Shown one piece after another: positions 22,820-26,534 of a DNA stretch of 26,534 bases; positions within the stretch are counted from its first letter, which is position 1, and each line of letters opens with the position of its first letter. Under the pieces are notes generated by a model. That model saw nothing but the letters and a program-made list of their open reading frames with translations, was not told the origin of the DNA and did not search any database. This DNA is from PALSA-1180 sp964624625 (GTDB lineage: Bacteria > Oederibacteriota > Muellerivitia > Muellerivitales > Muellerivitaceae), in assembly GCA_964624625.1 (NCBI GenBank), contig CAZUXW010000041.1, forward strand, positions 1 through 26,534, in the 5' to 3' direction. Made by a program: the position numbers and the translations under genes.

Positions 22820-23120
22820 GGCCGGCCTCCTGCGACATGATGGCCGGTTTTTCCACTCCACCGCCGAGCCTCGTCACAATAAAACGTCCGATTAAAAATC
22901 CAACCAGGCACAGAAAAAGCCTTTCCCAATGGCCGCGCCCAATGAAATAGAACCCCAAAAAGGTTATGCCCATTCTCAGCAACAGGCTGCCGAGAAACCA
23001 AAGGGCAGGCCGTTTGATCGAAATCCCCTTCTGAACTGTCCACCAGAGGCCAGCAAAAAATATTCCTCCGATCAAAATTCCAACCGACAAAGCCAACCCC
23101 CCGGTAAATAAATCAGTCAT
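22800..23120 (-). CDS. atpR: N-ATPase subunit AtpR
   Basis: The 106-residue protein has three membrane helices (about 6-28, 38-60 and 66-84) with arginines at or in the membrane (R49, R79 and R84). AtpR occurs only in N-type ATPase operons, and its arginines have been proposed to face the c-subunit glutamates. Position between atpQ and the a subunit matches the family order. The ATG overlaps the atpQ stop, with GGAGGAA just upstream. Confidence 0.92.
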   Translation of the reverse strand: MTDLFTGGLALSVGILIGGIFFAGLWWTVQKGISIKRPALWFLGSLLLRMGITFLGFYFIGRGHWERLFLCLVGFLIGRFIVTRLGGGVEKPAIMSQEAGHAPYSR

Positions 23121-23442
23121 TTTGTTCCTCCCCCATTTCTTTGTCCTGTTGGGCCACCCAATGCCAGGCGTTCATGCACCCAATCGCGAGTCCCGCCGCC
23201 ATGAGGGCCAGCGTCCAGGAATGTCCCCCCGGATGCCTTTTGTCCAACCATAAGCCAAGTGCCGCGCCGAGCAGGGTCGGAACCACCACGGACCAACCGA
23301 TGAGCCCCATCATGCCCAACCCGAACCAAACGCCCTTGGCGGGATTCCGCTGTGCCCTGATCTTTCGTTCAGCCTTCTCGCCGACCTCTCGGCTGAACCC
23401 TGTCAAATCTTTCCCATTCTCGGTTTCAGGTTTTTCACTCAT
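23113..23442 (-). CDS. atpQ: N-ATPase subunit AtpQ (AtpI/AtpZ-like)
   Basis: The 109-residue protein has a charged N-terminus and two membrane helices (about 37-68 and 76-97). The GAALGLWLD motif (59-67) before a basic loop is typical of AtpZ/AtpI-related proteins, which help assemble the c-ring. Its presence next to atpR is one of the marks of N-type ATPases. The start ATG lies within the last codons of the epsilon gene. Confidence 0.92.
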   Translation of the reverse strand: MSEKPETENGKDLTGFSREVGEKAERKIRAQRNPAKGVWFGLGMMGLIGWSVVVPTLLGAALGLWLDKRHPGGHSWTLALMAAGLAIGCMNAWHWVAQQDKEMGEEQND

Positions 23443-23839
23443 GATGAAACTCCGCCAATCGTCGGATAAATCCGCTCTCCATTTTTGTCATCACCGATCG
23501 GACAGCTTGTTCCCTTTGGTTCATATTCTTAAATTCTTCTTCCACCGTTTTCCGTAACCGGCTCAAGTCCGTCCCGCCTGTCGCGTTACGTACGGAGACG
23601 AGTACATTCAACCCGGTCTTGACCAGCACCCCCTCATTCACCGCTACATAAACCTCCCCCCCCTCCCCGATTTCATAGGTCAGTATCCCCGGAACTAAAG
23701 CTGCCACGCAGTCGAGTCGGTGAGGCAGGAGTCCGAACAACCCTTCAGGGGTTTCCACGACGACGCGCGAAACGCCTCGTTTCTCGGCGAAAACCTGGAA
23801 AGGCAGGAGAATCTTAAGATTCATGAGCTGGGACGGCAT
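23435..23839 (-). CDS. atpC: N-type ATPase epsilon subunit
   Basis: The 134-residue protein has the epsilon beta-sandwich: LKILLPFQVFAEKRGVSRVV near the start, then FGLLPHRLDCVAALVPGIL and an alpha-helical end (DLSRLRKTVEEEFKNMNQ). I chose the ATG at 23839 because GGAGG lies six bases upstream; a second in-frame ATG five codons later (23824) is possible. Either start lies inside the 3' end of the beta gene, whose tail is read in another frame there. Epsilon sits at the base of gamma and modulates rotation. Confidence 0.93.
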   Translation of the reverse strand: MPSQLMNLKILLPFQVFAEKRGVSRVVVETPEGLFGLLPHRLDCVAALVPGILTYEIGEGGEVYVAVNEGVLVKTGLNVLVSVRNATGGTDLSRLRKTVEEEFKNMNQREQAVRSVMTKMESGFIRRLAEFHHE

Positions 23840-25370
23840 GTCGCGCCTCCGTTTGTGTTTCGGACCTGGAATGAGGCTTTGGATTGGTTTTGGACTCATC
23901 CTTGGTATTAACGATGGGTTTCGGTTCGGTTGTTGTCGGAGGTTTATCTCCAGGTCCGGTTCCGCCCGCCGGTTTGTCCGCCGGAGCGTTTTTTTTCGCT
24001 TCGCTAATCGCCCCAATCATGTAAAGGCCGCTTTCGGGATAATCCTTGAATTCATCCCGCAGAATCCTCTCACAGCCGTCCAGCGAGTCCTTGAGGCTGA
24101 CGAGCTTTCCCTGAAACCCGCTGAACTGTTGGGTGGTAAAAAAGGGCTGGGTGAGGAATCGTTCCAAACGGCGGGCGCGGGCAACCACCTTTCGATCCTC
24201 CGGCGAAAGCTGTTCTAGGCCGAGCATGGCGATGATGTCCTTGAGGTCGGCGTATTGTGCGAGAGTCCGCCGGATTTCCTGGGCCAGGGCGTAATGCCGG
24301 TCGCCGACAATACCTGGGGTAGCCATTTTGGAGCTTGATTGAAGAGGATCGACGGCGGGGTAAAGACCCTCCCCCGCCCGCTTACGCGACAAAACGATAG
24401 AGGCCGAGAGATGCGAGAAGGCGTGTACGGCCGCGGGATCGGTGAAATCGTCCGCCGGCACATAGACCGCCTGGATGGAGGTAATGGCGCCGGTATCGGT
24501 GTTCGCGATTCGTTCTTCCAGCCCGGATAATTCAGTGCCAAGCGTGGGTTGGTAGCCAAGACGGGACGGCATTTGACCCATCAGACCGGAAACCTCCATG
24601 CCCGCCTGGATGAAGCGGAAAATATTGTCAATGAGCAGCAACACGTCCCGATGCTCGTCGTCCCTGAAATACTCGGCCATTGTCAACGCGGCGAGTCCCA
24701 CCCTGAATCGGCTGCCAGGCGGCTCGTTCATCTGGCCGAAAACCATCGCCATATTCGGAAGCACCCCAGCTTCTTTCATTTCGCGGTAAAGTTCTTCCCC
24801 CTCGCGACAGCGTTCCCCAATTCCGCAAAAAATGCTGACCCCCTCGTGGTGGCCGATCACGTTGTGGATCATTTCCGTGAGCAACACGGTCTTTCCCACG
24901 CCCGCCCCGCCGAACAAGCCCGCTTTGCCCCCCCGTTCCAGCGGCACCAGCACATCGATGACCTTTATCCCGGTTTCAAATATCTCCGATTTTGTGGAAC
25001 GGCGCGCCAGCTCCGGCGGCGGTTGATGCACGGAGCGCCATTGAACATTGGTTGGAGCGGCATTTCGGTCAATCGGGTTGCCAAACACATCAAACATGCG
25101 CGAAAGGACCTCATTCCCAACCGGGACTTTTAAGGGCCCTCCTGTGTCCTCCACCCTCATGCCCCGGGCGAGGCCCTGTGTGGGCGTCAGGGCGATTCCA
25201 CGAACTCGGCGCGAATCGATTTGGGTCAAGACTTCAATGGCAACCTTGCCCTCCCTCGCGCGAAGCAAAGTGAAAATGGGCGGTAAATTCGCGTCAAACC
25301 TTACATCCACGACGCTTCCGCGCACCGATACAACCGACCCAAGGTTTGGAGCGGTTAAGCCGTTATTCAT
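23814..25370 (-). CDS. atpD: N-type ATPase beta subunit with proline/charge-rich C-terminal tail
   Basis: The 518-residue catalytic subunit has Walker A GGAGVGKT, the GERCREGEEL motif (C where most F-type beta have T), Walker B LLLIDNIFRF and the lever region EQLSPED in place of DELSEED. Beta is the first ATPase gene, as in all N-type operons. The normal protein ends near residue 459 (MIGAISEAKK); a 59-residue tail follows (460-518) with runs such as DKPPTTTEPKP and ESKTNPKPHSRSETQTEA. The tail DNA partly overlaps the epsilon start. The ATG shares ATGA with the aldolase stop. Confidence 0.96.
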   Translation of the reverse strand: MNNGLTAPNLGSVVSVRGSVVDVRFDANLPPIFTLLRAREGKVAIEVLTQIDSRRVRGIALTPTQGLARGMRVEDTGGPLKVPVGNEVLSRMFDVFGNPIDRNAAPTNVQWRSVHQPPPELARRSTKSEIFETGIKVIDVLVPLERGGKAGLFGGAGVGKTVLLTEMIHNVIGHHEGVSIFCGIGERCREGEELYREMKEAGVLPNMAMVFGQMNEPPGSRFRVGLAALTMAEYFRDDEHRDVLLLIDNIFRFIQAGMEVSGLMGQMPSRLGYQPTLGTELSGLEERIANTDTGAITSIQAVYVPADDFTDPAAVHAFSHLSASIVLSRKRAGEGLYPAVDPLQSSSKMATPGIVGDRHYALAQEIRRTLAQYADLKDIIAMLGLEQLSPEDRKVVARARRLERFLTQPFFTTQQFSGFQGKLVSLKDSLDGCERILRDEFKDYPESGLYMIGAISEAKKNAPADKPAGGTGPGDKPPTTTEPKPIVNTKDESKTNPKPHSRSETQTEARHAVPAHES

Positions 25371-26395
25371 ATTTTTTCTCTTTCCATCTCAGGGCTGTAT
25401 TTACCTTGTCTTGCGGCCCGGTTGCACTTTACACGGTGAAGCAGGACTTTCTGCGCGGTCGCCACATGGGCTTCCTCGCCCATCCATATCTCCAAAGCCG
25501 GTTGCTGGATGGCTCGAGAAAACGAAAAGGTTAAAGACCAAGGCAGACTCGGCCGAAACCGAAGGTTCATGGCGTTCAACCGGGCCGAAGCCAGTTCCGG
25601 GGATTGACCACCGGATAGGAACGCGATCCCGGGAACGGCGGCGGGAACGGTTCGCAGAAGACACTTCACGGTGGCTTCGGCGACTTCCTCCACCGTTTCC
25701 TGACGGGTACAGCCCCACCCCGGAAGCACCATGTTGGGTTTCAGGATCATGCCTTCCACCAGTACCTTTTGAATATGTAATTGGCGGAAAACCATCCTTA
25801 GGGCTTCCTCGGTTATCGCAAGGCAACGTTGAAGGGAGTGATCACCATCCATGAGCACCTCAGGCTCAACCACGGGAACCAATCCGGCTTCCTGGCACAA
25901 GGCGGCATAGCGGCCCAGCGCGTGGGCATTGGCCTCGATACAACTCAAAGTGGGTATTCCCTCACCGACAGTCAATACCGCCCGCCACTTGGCAAAACGG
26001 GCGCCCTTTTGGGAGTAATCCGCCAGCCTTTCCCGTAAACCATCCAGGCCTTCGGTTATTTTCTCGTTTGGGTGGCCGGCCAAATCCTTTGCGCCAGTGT
26101 CGACCTTGATTCCCGGAATGATTCCCGAGTCCGTAAGAGTTTTCACGAAGGAAACCCCGTCTTTTCTTTTCTGTCGGATCGTTTCGTCGTAGAGGATCAC
26201 TCCGCTGATGCACTCCCCCAAACCCGGGGTAGTTATAATCAACTCTCGATAAGTCCGCCTAGCCTCCTCCGTCGGAGGAATTCCAAGTGTGGCGAATCGT
26301 TTGTTACAAGTGGAATTACTCTCATCCATTGCCAAAAGTCCCTTGCCGTCGGCCATGAGCGCGGCCGCTGTATCGATCAGTGTTTGAGTTTTCAT
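25367..26395 (-). CDS. fba: Class I fructose-bisphosphate aldolase
   Basis: The 342-residue enzyme reversibly splits fructose 1,6-bisphosphate into glyceraldehyde 3-phosphate and dihydroxyacetone phosphate by a Schiff base. It has DGKGLLAMDES (16-26), K97 in GIKVD, K136 in FAKWRAV, and the Schiff-base lysine K219 in EGMILKPNMVLPG. It also has the SGGQSPE phosphate loop. I chose the ATG at 26395, which matches the family N-terminus (MKTQTLIDTAAALMADGKG); a start seven codons earlier lies inside the phosphoketolase frame. Its start overlaps the phosphoketolase stop and its stop overlaps the beta-subunit start, so it sits in the middle of a coupled operon. Confidence 0.96.
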   Translation of the reverse strand: MKTQTLIDTAAALMADGKGLLAMDESNSTCNKRFATLGIPPTEEARRTYRELIITTPGLGECISGVILYDETIRQKRKDGVSFVKTLTDSGIIPGIKVDTGAKDLAGHPNEKITEGLDGLRERLADYSQKGARFAKWRAVLTVGEGIPTLSCIEANAHALGRYAALCQEAGLVPVVEPEVLMDGDHSLQRCLAITEEALRMVFRQLHIQKVLVEGMILKPNMVLPGWGCTRQETVEEVAEATVKCLLRTVPAAVPGIAFLSGGQSPELASARLNAMNLRFRPSLPWSLTFSFSRAIQQPALEIWMGEEAHVATAQKVLLHRVKCNRAARQGKYSPEMEREKI

Positions 26396-26534
26396 TGAAT
26401 TGCACCCCATTTCCATTCCCGGATTTCAGGCATGTCCTGGCCCTCCTTATTGATGTAAACCTTGTGCTCGACGAGCTTATCCTTCACCATCTGCTTGAGG
26501 TAGGCGCCTTTGGTTCCCAACTGCGGCAGGCGGT
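26392..26534 (-). CDS. xfp: Phosphoketolase, C-terminal end (partial)
   Basis: The last 46 codons of a gene that begins beyond the right edge are seen in the frame starting at 26532. The residues KQMVKDKLVEHKVYINKEGQ, followed by DMPEIREWKW, match the end of xylulose-5-phosphate/fructose-6-phosphate phosphoketolase (family ends of the type RDKLIEHKxYI..xGEDMPEIRxWKW). The enzyme makes acetyl phosphate and a triose or tetrose phosphate. The TGA shares ATGA with the aldolase start. The aldolase would feed or drain the triose-phosphate pool that phosphoketolase produces. Confidence 0.85.
   Translation of the reverse strand, partial: RLPQLGTKGAYLKQMVKDKLVEHKVYINKEGQDMPEIREWKWGAIQ

Larger units (their letters stand above)
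13466..26534. mobile_element. Candidate genomic island (left end at tRNA-Leu fragment, right end outside window)
   Basis: In a tRNA-targeted insertion the 3' fragment keeps the original chromosome on its 3' side and the element on its 5' side. This fragment is on the minus strand, so the element should lie at higher coordinates. That stretch holds an unusual set of stress, sulfur and energy genes: rhodanese, ArsR, DedA, DnaJ, DUF2945, a supernumerary-type N-ATPase, aldolase and phosphoketolase. No integrase gene is seen in the window. The extent is inference from polarity alone. Confidence 0.35.

Overview
The window comes from a bacterium, probably Gram-negative. It has AGGAGG-type ribosome binding sites, secreted proteins with AxA-type signal peptides, a c-di-GMP signalling protein and a bacterial-type ATP synthase. 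I cannot place it in a phylum from the sequence alone. Every gene I accept lies on the minus strand, so the window reads from right to left.

Right part (about 26.5 to 16.5 kb). A tightly overlapping transcription unit starts beyond the right edge. It contains the 3' end of a phosphoketolase gene, a class I fructose-bisphosphate aldolase and a complete nine-gene N-type ATPase operon in the diagnostic order beta, epsilon, AtpQ, AtpR, a, c, b, alpha, gamma. A DUF2945 protein and DnaJ follow in the same direction. Phosphoketolase stop/aldolase start, aldolase stop/beta start, b stop/alpha start and alpha stop/gamma start all share 4 bp, so sugar cleavage and the ATPase are translationally linked. 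The ATPase is unusual. Subunits alpha, beta, a and b each end in a proline/lysine/glutamate-rich tail, and subunit b fuses a b stalk, a delta-like region, a DUF2934-like module and a PEAK-repeat tail.

Middle (16.5 to 13.4 kb). Here lie a DedA/VTT membrane protein, two very small membrane or lipoprotein-like reading frames, and an ArsR regulator followed by DUF6132, DUF2892 and rhodanese genes. Two matching operators (TATTAG-N6-CTAATA) sit before arsR and before the DUF6132 gene, which points to a sulfur-responsive regulon. A 3' fragment of a tRNA-Leu(CAA) gene at 13466-13530 looks like an attachment-site remnant. Its polarity says the integrated element lies to the right, so the stress/energy genes may form a genomic island whose intact tRNA-Leu lies beyond the window.

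Left part (13.4 to 0 kb). This holds a large membrane-anchored TPR-like protein between two diverged direct repeats, a secreted NHL beta-propeller protein, a polytopic membrane protein, and a STAS plus receiver-PAS-GGDEF-EAL gene pair in which both usual phosphorylation sites are substituted. At the edge are a large AraC-family regulator and the start of a secreted protein that may be a GH74-like glycosidase.

Coordinates of several genes were moved inward from the longest open frame to starts with a good ribosome binding site; each case is explained in its entry.
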